Below the pieces are notes generated by a model that ran no database searches, was not told where the DNA came from, and saw only the letters and a program-made list of their open reading frames with translations. A DNA stretch of 64,000 nucleotides from Roseobacter sp. GTDB lineage: Bacteria; Pseudomonadota; Alphaproteobacteria; Rhodobacterales; Rhodobacteraceae. Shown in pieces: positions 27,312-35,706 of the stretch. Position numbers and translations under genes: made by a program. The stretch spans positions 1 through 64,000 of the forward strand of contig PCCY01000015.1 of assembly GCA_002731875.1 (NCBI GenBank), written 5' to 3'. Within the stretch, counting starts at the first letter, position 1. The number at the start of each line of letters is the position of its first letter.

Positions 27312-28745
27312 ATGACAGTATTACCTACCAAGCGGAATTTCCGAACTTTCGTTGCCGCGTCCTGTCTCAGCTTGGGCTTTCTATCTCCTGTATCTGCCGA
27401 GACACTCGCTGACGCTTTGGTCGGGGCATATAACTATTCGGGCTTGTTGGACCAAAATCGCGCGGTACTGCGCGCCGCGGACGAAGACGTCGCTATTGCA
27501 AAGTCCTCGCTCAAGCCGGTGGTGCAATGGACCGGCAACCTGAACAAAGCGATCGGTCGATCGGTAAGCGCGGGTTCGACTTTCATTCCGGCAGGGACCA
27601 AGAGCTCGACCAACTCGCTTTCTACGTCGGTCAATCTGATTGCATCGCTGTTGGTCTATGATTTCGGCGCGACGCAATATTCGGTCGAAGCCGCCAAGGA
27701 AACAGTTCTTGCGACGCGTCAAAGCTTGGTCAGCGTGGAACAGCAGGTGCTTTTGCGTGCGGTTGATGCCTACATGGGGGTGATACAAGCCCAGCAGCTG
27801 ATGTCGATCAGCGAAAATAATGTGCGGGTGCTAACGCAGGAATTGCGCGCCGCCCGCGATCGGTTCGAAGTCGGTGAAGTTACGCGTACCGACGTTTCCC
27901 TTGCTGAAGCGCAGTTGGCGTCGGCGCGCAGCCGCTTGGCGGGGTCGCAGGGTGATTTGATGAGCGCCAAGGCCTATTACAAGGTCGCCATTGGTCGCGA
28001 TCCGGGCCAGCTTAGCCCTCCACCACGCCTGCCGTCCATCGAGAGCAATGTAGCCGCAGCCAAAGCAGGGGCCGTTCGTCGCCATCCCGATATCCTTACT
28101 GTGCAGCATCAGGTTGCCGCGGCTGAATTGCTGATCCGCAGCAGCGAAGCCCGTATGAAGCCGCAAGTCTCTGTGCAAGGTTCGTACGGATTGACCGAGA
28201 CCTTTGGATCCGATGCCTCAAGCAATAACGCCAGCGTCGGCATTCAATTCGGCCAGACCATTTACCAAGGTGGTGCGTTGTCTGCCGGGGTGCGTAAGAA
28301 CAGAGCGCAGCGAGATGCCCAGCGAGGCAACCTGTTCGTGACCGTGGACAATGTCGAGCGGGCGGTCAGTGATGCCTATGCAGTCTTGTCCTCTGCCCGC
28401 GCTCAGATTGACGCATCGCAACGTCAAGTCAGAGCTGCACAGGTCGCCTTTCAGGGGATCCGGGAAGAGGCGTCATTGGGTGCGCGTACGACGTTGGAAG
28501 TGTTGGGTGCGGAACAGTCGTTGAACGAAGCGCGTTCTTCCGTGGTTACAGCACAGACGCAGCTTTATGTCGCGGCCTATTCGGTTTTGTCCGCAACGGG
28601 CCAGCTGACCGCACAGGCCCTGAAGCTACCGGTGCAAATTTACGACCCGGCGGCCTATTATAATCTGGTCAAGGACGGGCCTGCCAAGTACTCGAAAGAA
28701 GGGAAGAAATTGGACCGTGTGTTGCGGGCGCTGCAAAAAGACTGA
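27312..28745 (+). CDS. tolC: TolC-family outer-membrane channel protein
   Basis: TolC forms a trimeric outer-membrane and periplasmic tunnel for type I secretion and multidrug efflux. The 477-residue precursor has a signal peptide ending near residue 34 (VSAETLADAL) and two tandem OEP repeats (about 38-240 and 250-455), each with long heptad-like helices; the equatorial region carries LLVYDFGATQYSVEAAKETV in repeat 1 and GQTIYQGGALSAGVRKNRAQ in repeat 2. The C-terminus is extended by about 40 residues. It follows a pcm-like gene and precedes a PopZ-like gene. Type I secretion partners are not in the window. Confidence 0.93.
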   Translation: MTVLPTKRNFRTFVAASCLSLGFLSPVSAETLADALVGAYNYSGLLDQNRAVLRAADEDVAIAKSSLKPVVQWTGNLNKAIGRSVSAGSTFIPAGTKSSTNSLSTSVNLIASLLVYDFGATQYSVEAAKETVLATRQSLVSVEQQVLLRAVDAYMGVIQAQQLMSISENNVRVLTQELRAARDRFEVGEVTRTDVSLAEAQLASARSRLAGSQGDLMSAKAYYKVAIGRDPGQLSPPPRLPSIESNVAAAKAGAVRRHPDILTVQHQVAAAELLIRSSEARMKPQVSVQGSYGLTETFGSDASSNNASVGIQFGQTIYQGGALSAGVRKNRAQRDAQRGNLFVTVDNVERAVSDAYAVLSSARAQIDASQRQVRAAQVAFQGIREEASLGARTTLEVLGAEQSLNEARSSVVTAQTQLYVAAYSVLSATGQLTAQALKLPVQIYDPAAYYNLVKDGPAKYSKEGKKLDRVLRALQKD

Positions 28746-28820
28746 CAATTTTCACGTCCCCATTGTCTGAATGAAAGCCTCGGGTTAGACTTGCACGCAA
28801 GCAGTGAATGGTGGTTATTT

Positions 28821-29957
28821 ATGTCTGATCCAGTGTCCAATTCAGAGGTCGAGGATGTTCTTTCTTCAATTCGCCGGTTGGTGTCTGAAGACCGGCATCC
28901 CATCAATCGCAAACGGTTGGATGTGACCAAGGATGATAGGCTGGTACTGACACCTTCGTTTCGCGTAGCCGGTGATGCACCGGCATCGGATTCATTCCGG
29001 TCACAGCGCAAGCCGATGCAGCCCCCAAGTGGGGCGGGGGGCGCGTCGCTTGGGATGGGGGGGGCGTCGCCGCGTGATGCCGCCGCCACGTCGGCTCTGT
29101 CTGCGGATGCGCATGACGATAACGGTCGGCTAGGGTCTTCCCCCGACCAATCCGACGTCCGTCATCCCGACAAGCTTGAAAACTCTTTCAAGCCGGCCCC
29201 GTCGCTTTCGCTCGCTGAAGAATTTGAAGATCTGGACCTGATCGCGGACGATCACGAGCAGCGCCCTCAAGATGTTGACGCGGGTCTGAAACCTGCCAAC
29301 ATCGATGAAGAGAAAACCCAACACCTTCAGTCTAATCTTTCCGCCTTCCGGTTTTCGGCGCGTCCACCGGGAATTTTGGATCTCGGCGCATCGGAACTGG
29401 TTGAAGACGTGCCGCCGACGCCGGATCGCCTGAGCGCCAAGATTGCCGCCTTGGAATCTGCTATCAGTCGAATTCCCGAAACCTACGACCCTGACGAACC
29501 TGGTGACGATGATTACTCGGGCAGCGATGCCCCCGCGATGGCGTGGGAAGATGACGTCGAACTGGACGCAACCGGCGCGCGTTTATCTACAGTGCTGGAT
29601 GAAGATCCGCTCGACGCTGCGGCGACATTCTCTTCGGGTGCGAACCATTCCGCTTCCGATGACATTGCCGATGACCCGCTGAGCGAAATGGATTTTGCAA
29701 GCGAAGACCTGACCGGCAACATCGAAGATGAAGTCGCCCAGAAGACCGATCCGGTTGATCCTCTGGAAACTGAACAGGAAACCGGCCTTGGCCTGGGTGG
29801 TGACGAATATTTCGACGAAGAAATGCTGCGTGATCTGGTCAGTGAAATCGTCCGCACGGAACTGCAGGGCGCGTTGGGTGAACGTATCACCCGTAACGTC
29901 CGAAAGCTGGTTCGGCGCGAAATCCACCGTGCGCTTACATCACAGGATCTGGAATAG
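28821..29957 (+). CDS. PopZ-like polar organising protein
   Basis: The 378-residue protein starts SDPVSNSEVEDVLSSIRRLV, closely resembling the N-terminus of Caulobacter PopZ as I remember it (a short helix of the form MEEILASIRRIISED). A long acidic, low-complexity middle (about 50-325) follows, then a helical C-terminus (about 330-378) with EEMLRDLVSEIVRTELQGAL and RKLVRREIHRAL, the pattern of the PopZ oligomerisation helices. Caulobacter PopZ is about 177 residues, so the linker is much longer here. PopZ self-assembles at cell poles and anchors ParB/origin. Chosen start 28821. The gene sits after pcm-tolC; in Caulobacter popZ also lies near tolC and valS. Confidence 0.7.
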   Translation: MSDPVSNSEVEDVLSSIRRLVSEDRHPINRKRLDVTKDDRLVLTPSFRVAGDAPASDSFRSQRKPMQPPSGAGGASLGMGGASPRDAAATSALSADAHDDNGRLGSSPDQSDVRHPDKLENSFKPAPSLSLAEEFEDLDLIADDHEQRPQDVDAGLKPANIDEEKTQHLQSNLSAFRFSARPPGILDLGASELVEDVPPTPDRLSAKIAALESAISRIPETYDPDEPGDDDYSGSDAPAMAWEDDVELDATGARLSTVLDEDPLDAAATFSSGANHSASDDIADDPLSEMDFASEDLTGNIEDEVAQKTDPVDPLETEQETGLGLGGDEYFDEEMLRDLVSEIVRTELQGALGERITRNVRKLVRREIHRALTSQDLE

Positions 29958-30188
29958 GCATATCGCGTTTTCAAAGACGGTTTGATTACTGTTTTTGTCC
30001 AGAACGATCTGTTCTGGCCGTTATGCCCCGTGGACGGATCACAGGCGAACAGCCAGCCGTAGGGCGATACTGTCCCAATATTCAATGACCTCGTAAAGTT
30101 GTTTTGATACGTTGCGGTTGAGGCTGTTTTTCCGAGCTGAAATAGCAGTTAAAGCATTGGCGTACTGCATCCATCGCGCAAAAAAAAA

Positions 30189-30214
30189 CGCGCTCGAAAG
30201 AGCGCGCTTTTTTT
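30189..30214. terminator. Bidirectional Rho-independent terminator
   Basis: A 7-bp stem (CGCGCTC/GAGCGCG, 30189-30195 and 30200-30206) closes a GAAA loop and is flanked by eight A (30181-30188) on the left and seven T (30208-30214) on the right. It can therefore end transcription of the PopZ-like gene on the plus strand and of the 106-residue gene (stop at 30234) on the minus strand. Confidence 0.88.
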
Positions 30215-30233
30215 GAAATCAACTCAGTAGCGC

Positions 30234-30554
30234 TTATGCAGCTTCCGCTTGCTGAGCAGCATGACGACGCTCGGATTCTTCACGTGACAGGGCCACGGAA
30301 GTCCGAACACCTTTGCCAACGAAATCCATCAGGCCGGAGACAACCCGTTCATTGGGGTCAATACCGGCACAGCTCAGCACTTCGCGGCCATCGCGCGAAC
30401 GCGCCCAACGTGCAATCTGCTCTGGACCATTGCCATATTTCTTGTCATCGGCAATTGCGTCATCCAACGCAGCCAGAACTACTGCTGCGAAAAGTTTGCG
30501 GGCACGGTTACCTTGTTCATTGTTAAAGGCAGTGCCATCAACGAAATCTTTCAT
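30234..30554 (-). CDS. Small conserved protein of unknown function (possibly DUF6280)
   Basis: The 106-residue product ([20 protein letters not shown] start) is charged and soluble, with no signal peptide, membrane segment or recognisable catalytic motif. Its sequence feels familiar as a Rhodobacterales-restricted small protein (I believe DUF6280), but I cannot confirm that here. A good ribosome binding site (AAAGGACGACG) and a strong terminator downstream support expression as a single gene. It is divergent from efp, and the shared 220-base region holds two inverted repeats. Confidence 0.6.
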   Translation of the reverse strand: MKDFVDGTAFNNEQGNRARKLFAAVVLAALDDAIADDKKYGNGPEQIARWARSRDGREVLSCAGIDPNERVVSGLMDFVGKGVRTSVALSREESERRHAAQQAEAA

Positions 30555-30641
30555 CTCGTCGTCCTTTCTATTATTCTTGCTCTTGTCATTTAGGCGTGGA
30601 GGTCCTTATGACGGATTGAGTGCGATTCGGATAGACCTTTA

Positions 30642-30660
30642 TTGCATGACAGTTATGCAA
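30642..30660. promoter_or_regulatory. Inverted repeat in the efp / small-protein divergent region
   Basis: TTGCAT and ATGCAA are perfect 6-bp inverted arms with a 7-base spacer, about 88 bases ahead of the minus-strand gene's start. A second repeat, CTATA-N5-TATAG (30716-30730), lies nearer to efp. Either could be an operator or part of a promoter; nothing further can be said from sequence. Confidence 0.25.
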
Positions 30661-30774
30661 ATTTCGCATACCATGTCGCAAGCGCAGCATCGTAGGGCTG
30701 CCTTGCGCGGGACAGCTATAACACATATAGGTCACCCAAATTCTTCTTCAACTTTATTGCTATGGTGCGGATAC

Positions 30775-31338
30775 ATGCCAAAGATTAACGGGAATGAAAT
30801 CAGGCCGGGAAATGTTCTCGAACATAACGGCGGCTTGTGGGCTGCTGTTAAGGTCGACCACGTAAAGCCCGGCAAGGGCGGTGCCTTTGCCCAAGTCGAA
30901 ATGCGTAACCTGCGCAACGGGTCGAAATTGAACGAACGGTTTCGCAGCGCCGACAAGGTTGAAAAGGTACGGTTGGTACAGAAAGATCAACAATTCCTGT
31001 ATGAAGACGCAGGAATGTTGGTCCTCATGGACACAGAAACCTATGAGCAGGTTCAGCTTTCTGCCGAACTTTTGGGCGAACGTCGTCCGTTCTTGCAGGA
31101 CGGAATGATGGTGGTTGTTGAATATCACGAGGATGAAGCCTTGAACGCTTCATTGCCTCAAAAGGTTACCTGCAAGATCGTTGAGACCGAGCCTGTTGTG
31201 AAAGGCCAGACAGCCGCGAATTCTTTCAAGCCGGCCATTCTGGACAACGGGGTCAAGGTAATGGTGCCGCCGTTTGTCGGGCCTGACGAAGATATCATCG
31301 TCAACACTGAAACAATGGAATATTCAGAGCGCGCCTAG
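30775..31338 (+). CDS. efp: Elongation factor P
   Basis: EF-P rescues ribosomes stalled at polyproline stretches. The frame opens upstream at 30313, but the conserved protein begins [20 protein letters not shown] at ATG 30775 (187 residues). The tRNA-mimic KOW domain carries [10 protein letters not shown], with Lys34 at the position that is beta-lysylated by EpmA/EpmB in E. coli, so lysylation rather than rhamnosylation is expected. The two OB domains and the end [21 protein letters not shown] are standard. epmA and epmB are not in the window. A terminator follows at 31380. Confidence 0.95.
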   Translation: MPKINGNEIRPGNVLEHNGGLWAAVKVDHVKPGKGGAFAQVEMRNLRNGSKLNERFRSADKVEKVRLVQKDQQFLYEDAGMLVLMDTETYEQVQLSAELLGERRPFLQDGMMVVVEYHEDEALNASLPQKVTCKIVETEPVVKGQTAANSFKPAILDNGVKVMVPPFVGPDEDIIVNTETMEYSERA

Positions 31339-31662
31339 CCTGAGCGTTGACGTTACGTCATACCTTCGCTGCATCGCAGAGCCCCGGTCGATCCGGGGCT
31401 TTTTCCGTTTTTGAAGGACGTCTTGACAGCGCCGATTCGTGAGAACCCCAATTTTGACGGTTAGATTGTTGCATTTATGCATCAATTCTTCACGCCGCTT
31501 TGTGCTTGGAAACATTGCCTTTCGATTTCGCGCCCCGGGATTTTCGGCACGCCGGCGATTTCGATATCGCAGCGCACTCGGCGTATTTACCGAACTTTGA
31601 ACACCAGCCTATTTTTTCCAATTTGGAATGTTATAGCTAGGTGGAAACTCAGGGGGGGCATG
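31339..31662. other. Intergenic region between efp and the amidohydrolase gene
   Basis: The 324 bases hold the efp terminator (31380-31404) and then about 255 bases with no gene. TATAGC at 31633-31638 is a possible -10-like element 25 bases before the amidohydrolase start, but I see no convincing -35 partner. An AGGGGGG ribosome binding site is at 31651. Confidence 0.5.
31380..31404 (+). terminator. Rho-independent terminator of efp
   Basis: An 8-bp stem (AGCCCCGG at 31380-31387, CCGGGGCT at 31393-31400) with a TCGAT loop, running into TTTT at 31401-31404. It is 41 bases after the efp stop. Confidence 0.9.
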
Positions 31663-33288
31663 ATGTCGGATATAGTCGTCTATTCTGCGAAAAAGATTAT
31701 CACCATGGATGTAAACCGGCCCGAGGCGACCCACGTCGCTGTGCGCAACGGCGAGGTTCTGGCGGTGGGTGATGCACGCTGTGCTGATCAATGGGGTACG
31801 GTGACCCATGACGACAGCTTGAAGGATGCCGTTTTGATGCCAGGCTTCATCGAAGCCCATGCGCATATGATGGCGGGGGCGATGTGGGAATATGCCTATG
31901 CCGGATTTCACGACCGGATCGATCCGGATGGCAAGCTTTGGCCAGGCCTGACCGACATCGACGCGGTGATCGGCGGGCTTTCCGATTACGCGCAAGGTCT
32001 GGACGATGACGCGCCTTTGGTCGGGTGGGGGTTTGATCCGATCTTTCTGAAGACAGAGAGGTTGAGCAAGAAGCATCTGGACCAGATCAGCACGACCAAG
32101 CCGATTGCCATACTCTATTCGAACCTCCATCTGATGTGCGTGAATTCAGTCGCTCTTGAAATGGCGGGCTTTGACCATACAACCAATGCCGAAGGTGTCA
32201 TCAAGGGGCCAGACGGTACGCCCACAGGCGAATTGCAGGAAATGGCCGCAATGTTTCCGGTGATGCGACGTCTGAATATAGATTTTCGCGGGCTGAGCCA
32301 AAAGGAAACGTCGATCCGTGCCTATGCCGACGTGTCGCGACGGGCAGGGGTGACCACCGTCACCGACCTGTATTCCGAGATGGAGGAAGAGGACGTGGCA
32401 ACCATGCTGCGCGTGACTGGCGAAGACAGCTATCCGTTGCGCATCGTGCCGGCGCTTGGCGCGATGTCCGGGCCCAAGGCGATCGCCGACAAGGCCGAAG
32501 CCTTGGCAAAGCGCAGCACCGACAAGCTTCGGCTGGGGGCAGTCAAGCTGATGACCGACGGTGCTATCCAGGGCTGGACCGCGCGGATAAAATCTCCCGG
32601 ATATGTCGGCGGACAGCCCAATGGCATCTGGAACACCCCGCCCGAGGTGATCTTTCAACTGGTCGAAGAGCTGAACAGTCGTGGCATTCAGATGCACATC
32701 CATGTCAATGGCGACGAAGCCGCAGAAGTGGCGCTGAACGCGATCGAAGCTGCCTTGCGCAAACATCCGTGGATGGGCCATCGCCATGTGCTGCAACATT
32801 GTCAGATGATGGGCCGTGACCTGTTTACGCGTGCCGCCGATATGGGGTTGTGCTGCAATATATTCGCCAATCACATCTATTACTTTGGCGATCAACATGT
32901 CGCTATGACCATTGGGGTCGACCGTGCCGAACGGATGGACGGTGCGCGGTCCGCCATTGATGCGGGTGTGAATATCGCGATCCATTCGGACGCGCCGGTG
33001 ACGCCGATGGCACCCCTGTTTACCGCGTGGTGCGCCGTTAATCGCCAGACGACTTCGGGGCGCACATTGGGTCATGCGCAGCAGATTACCGTGCAAGAGG
33101 CGCTTTTCGCGATCACGTTGGGGGCGGCCTATACATTAAAGCTCGACCGCGAAATCGGGAGTATACAGACCGGCAAGCGCGCTGACTTTACGGTATTGGG
33201 TGACGATCCGACCAAGGTTGACCCGATGGCGCTCAAGGACGTGCCGGTGTTGGGAACCGTCTTTGGAGGACGGGTGCATCTGCTATGA
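31663..33288 (+). CDS. Metal-dependent amidohydrolase, YtcJ-like
   Basis: The 541-residue enzyme is a TIM-barrel amidohydrolase of the amidohydro_3/YtcJ group. N-terminal beta domain: DIVVYSAKKIITMD and VLMPGFIEAHAHM with the first metal-ligand pair HAH (near residues 67-69). MTDGAIQGWTARI (near 300) and HVNGDEAAE, GHRHVLQHCQ, IHSDAPVTPM (near 440) carry further ligands and the catalytic Asp. I start at ATG 31663, where AGGGGGG has better spacing than for ATG 31660. The stop overlaps the next start (ATGA), coupling it to a CobW-type GTPase. Substrate unknown; family members act on N-acyl or cyclic amides. Confidence 0.86.
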   Translation: MSDIVVYSAKKIITMDVNRPEATHVAVRNGEVLAVGDARCADQWGTVTHDDSLKDAVLMPGFIEAHAHMMAGAMWEYAYAGFHDRIDPDGKLWPGLTDIDAVIGGLSDYAQGLDDDAPLVGWGFDPIFLKTERLSKKHLDQISTTKPIAILYSNLHLMCVNSVALEMAGFDHTTNAEGVIKGPDGTPTGELQEMAAMFPVMRRLNIDFRGLSQKETSIRAYADVSRRAGVTTVTDLYSEMEEEDVATMLRVTGEDSYPLRIVPALGAMSGPKAIADKAEALAKRSTDKLRLGAVKLMTDGAIQGWTARIKSPGYVGGQPNGIWNTPPEVIFQLVEELNSRGIQMHIHVNGDEAAEVALNAIEAALRKHPWMGHRHVLQHCQMMGRDLFTRAADMGLCCNIFANHIYYFGDQHVAMTIGVDRAERMDGARSAIDAGVNIAIHSDAPVTPMAPLFTAWCAVNRQTTSGRTLGHAQQITVQEALFAITLGAAYTLKLDREIGSIQTGKRADFTVLGDDPTKVDPMALKDVPVLGTVFGGRVHLL

Positions 33289-34160
33289 AACCGCGTCTGC
33301 CGTTGGCGGTGGTTTCGGGGTATCTTGGCGCTGGCAAGACAACCTTGATCAATCGCCTGTTATCCGAGCCACACGGGCTGCGGTTGTTGGTGATGGTCAA
33401 CGATTTCGGCGCGATCAATATTGATGCCGACCTTCTGGCAGAGGCAGGCGATGATACGATGACCTTAACCAACGGGTGCGTATGTTGCACCATGGGTGCC
33501 GACCTCTATATGGCGATTGGCGATGTGCTTGATCGCGACACGCGCCCCGATTATCTGGTGATCGAAGCGTCGGGCATAGCGGACCCGGCCCGTATCGCCC
33601 AAGTCGCCATGGCCGAACCGGATCTGGTTTACGGCGGCATCGCTACTGTCGTGGATGGGCAAACCTATGCGTCACTGGTGGCTGACCCTCTGATAGGTGC
33701 GCAGATCGAAAGGCAGACTAGCGTCGCCGACCTGGTGTTGATCAGCAAGCTGGACCACCCCGACCCGGCTTTGACATTGCGCTTGGGAGTGCAGTCCCGC
33801 GCGGCTGTGGTCGACCTGGCAGAGCGAAATGCACTGGCACCGTTGCTATTCGGGGGGGCACCACGGACCATCCCGATGGTCAAGGGGCAGGCCCACGCGC
33901 CCTATGTCACCTGGAGCAGTTCAAGCCCAATTCAGTTGGACCATGAAGCATTGCTGGCCAAGCTCAACACCCGCCCCGCAGGGCTGTTTCGGTTCAAGGG
34001 TTTTGTGGCTGGCCCCTCGGGCCGCGGGTGGGAGGTGCATTGCGTCGGTCCCGCTGTCAGCGTCAAACCGATCAGCCAGGCGCAGGGCACCAAGGTCGTA
34101 GGCATCGGGCTTGAGGGGCAGATAAACCCCGAGCAGATCGAAAATTGGTGGCTCGACTAG
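33285..34160 (+). CDS. CobW/COG0523-family metallochaperone GTPase
   Basis: The 291-residue protein is a G3E GTPase. Walker A GYLGAGKTT is at residues 12-20, the family's metal-binding motif GCVCC at 64-68, and the DxxG-like EASGIADP follows near 95. The NKxD guanine motif reads SKLD. A C-terminal CobW_C domain (about 190-290, GLFRFKGFV) is present. COG0523 proteins deliver zinc, cobalt or iron to client enzymes. It overlaps the amidohydrolase by four bases (ATGA), so the amidohydrolase is the likely client; this is inference from context. No Zur-type operator was recognised. Confidence 0.86.
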   Translation: MKPRLPLAVVSGYLGAGKTTLINRLLSEPHGLRLLVMVNDFGAINIDADLLAEAGDDTMTLTNGCVCCTMGADLYMAIGDVLDRDTRPDYLVIEASGIADPARIAQVAMAEPDLVYGGIATVVDGQTYASLVADPLIGAQIERQTSVADLVLISKLDHPDPALTLRLGVQSRAAVVDLAERNALAPLLFGGAPRTIPMVKGQAHAPYVTWSSSSPIQLDHEALLAKLNTRPAGLFRFKGFVAGPSGRGWEVHCVGPAVSVKPISQAQGTKVVGIGLEGQINPEQIENWWLD

Positions 34161-34193
34161 GCGCGAGCCAGCCCCGGGCCGCCCGCAGCCTGT

Positions 34194-34937
34194 TCAGCCG
34201 TCTGTCATCAACGTAACGGTGGCATCCGCGGCCTGCATCGCCGCACGGGCACGGTCAAAGCGCAAATACGCCAACGCATGGTTGCCAGATTGGGTAAAGA
34301 TTGTGCCCGCGGGTTTGCCATCGGCTGAGATCTCGGTGCCCGATGTAACGGGCGCGCTGACTTCGACCTGGGCGAGTCCTTTGCGAAGCTCGGTTTTGTG
34401 CTTCATGCGGGCGGTCACTTCTTGGCCGACATAGCAGCCCTTGCGAAAATCGACCCCGTTCAACCGTTCGAATCCCATCTCGAGAATGAAGCTGTCTGGG
34501 CCAAGCTCGACCCCGTTTTCGGGTATCAGATACGCCACGCGCATGGCATCCCAATCGGTGTCGTCATCGACCTGGGCTTGATCACGGTAGGCCCGCCAGC
34601 CCAGACGATGATCACGCGGATCGGCATATCCGTCTTCGGGTGCGTCGCCCAGGCCACGATGCAGGTAGAGCGAGGTTGCCTCTATCGTCACGTCGGCGCG
34701 AAGTTTGTACATGGTCAATCGCTGTACCAGGCTATCGGCAAACGGCGCACCCACATCCAGTAATATCGCATCGTCGGCTTTGGATAGAAAAAAGTCCGTT
34801 ATGAACTTGCCTTGCGGCGTCAGGATGGCGGCATAGATCGGCCCGTGATCCAGTTTGCGAATGTCGTTGGTAATCAAACCTTGCAGAAAACCGGTTGCAT
34901 CGCGGCCCGTTATTCTGAGGATGCGGCGGTCATTCAT
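34194..34937 (-). CDS. ygfZ: YgfZ/GcvT-like folate-binding protein
   Basis: The 247-residue protein belongs to the YgfZ family, related to the T protein of glycine cleavage, which binds tetrahydrofolate and assists repair or synthesis of iron-sulfur enzymes. The family hallmark KGCYVGQEVTARMKHK, including the conserved Cys, is near residue 165, and LITNDIRKL with LTPQGKFITDFFL occur early. The frame opens far upstream, but MNDRRILRITGRDATG at 34937 matches the family start, and an upstream ribosome binding site AAAAGGACAAG supports it. It is divergent from the glycosyltransferase gene. Confidence 0.88.
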   Translation of the reverse strand: MNDRRILRITGRDATGFLQGLITNDIRKLDHGPIYAAILTPQGKFITDFFLSKADDAILLDVGAPFADSLVQRLTMYKLRADVTIEATSLYLHRGLGDAPEDGYADPRDHRLGWRAYRDQAQVDDDTDWDAMRVAYLIPENGVELGPDSFILEMGFERLNGVDFRKGCYVGQEVTARMKHKTELRKGLAQVEVSAPVTSGTEISADGKPAGTIFTQSGNHALAYLRFDRARAAMQAADATVTLMTDG

Positions 34938-35003
34938 ATCGCTTGTCCTTTTAATCTTTGCCATGACATATAGCACCCCATAACGAAGCTGAAAGGGGCA
35001 ACC

Positions 35004-35678
35004 ATGCGGGCACCTATATCTGTGGTTATCCCGACCCTGAACGCCGAAGCGGGGTTGAGCAATTGCTTGACCGCATTGATGGAAGGGTTGGACGCCGGGC
35101 TGATCCGTGAATTGATCGTGACAGACGGAGGATCGCAGGATGCCACGCTTGCGCTCGCGGAGGCCTGGGGCGCTCAGGTGGTTGAGGGGGCGGCCTCGCG
35201 GGGGGGGCAATTGCGACGCGGTTGCGCCAAGGCGCAGGCGGATTGGCTGCTGGTGTTGCATGCCGATACGCAGTTGGCACCTGGCTGGACCAAGCCGGTG
35301 ATCGCGCACCTCGAGGGTCAGCAAGCCGGGTGGTTCAAGCTGCGCTTTGACCATGGCGGATTTCCGGCAAGGTTTGTCGCGGGGTGGGCCAACACGCGAA
35401 GCAGGTTGGGTTTGCCATATGGCGATCAGGGGATGTTGATCCCGCAAACGCTTTATCGGTCCATCGGCGGGTATCCGGACCAACCCCTCATGGAGGACGT
35501 TGCACTGGCTCTGCTGCTGAAAGGTAAGTTGACTGGTCTGGATGCTACGGCGGTGACTTCGGCTGACAGGTACCGGCGCAGCGGCTGGATCAAGCGAGGG
35601 GCACGCAACCTGTGGACGCTGACACGCTATCTGGCCGGCGCAACACCGGCCAAACTGGCTGCGGATTATTCAAAGTGA
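35004..35678 (+). CDS. Family 2 glycosyltransferase
   Basis: The 224-residue GT-A protein begins ISVVIPTLNAEAGLSNCL, has the nucleotide-sugar-site TDGGSQDAT (near residues 40-48), the DxD-equivalent HADT in WLLVLHADTQLAPGW and the LPYGDQGMLIP acceptor region. These resemble the TIGR04283-type glycosyltransferases, some of which act in arsenosugar synthesis, but no ars genes are adjacent, so that role is not claimed. AAAGGGG precedes the ATG. It is convergent with the MsbA-like gene, 28 bases apart. Acceptor unknown; a membrane lipid or envelope glycan is possible. Confidence 0.82.
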   Translation: MRAPISVVIPTLNAEAGLSNCLTALMEGLDAGLIRELIVTDGGSQDATLALAEAWGAQVVEGAASRGGQLRRGCAKAQADWLLVLHADTQLAPGWTKPVIAHLEGQQAGWFKLRFDHGGFPARFVAGWANTRSRLGLPYGDQGMLIPQTLYRSIGGYPDQPLMEDVALALLLKGKLTGLDATAVTSADRYRRSGWIKRGARNLWTLTRYLAGATPAKLAADYSK

Positions 35679-35706
35679 GCAAGGCGAGAAAACGAGCCGT
35701 TAGCCC

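Noticed and set aside
29999..30017. Perfect 7-bp hairpin CCAGAAC-GATCT-GTTCTGG after the PopZ-like gene
   Set aside because: No T-run follows on either strand, and a far better bidirectional terminator lies at 30189-30214.
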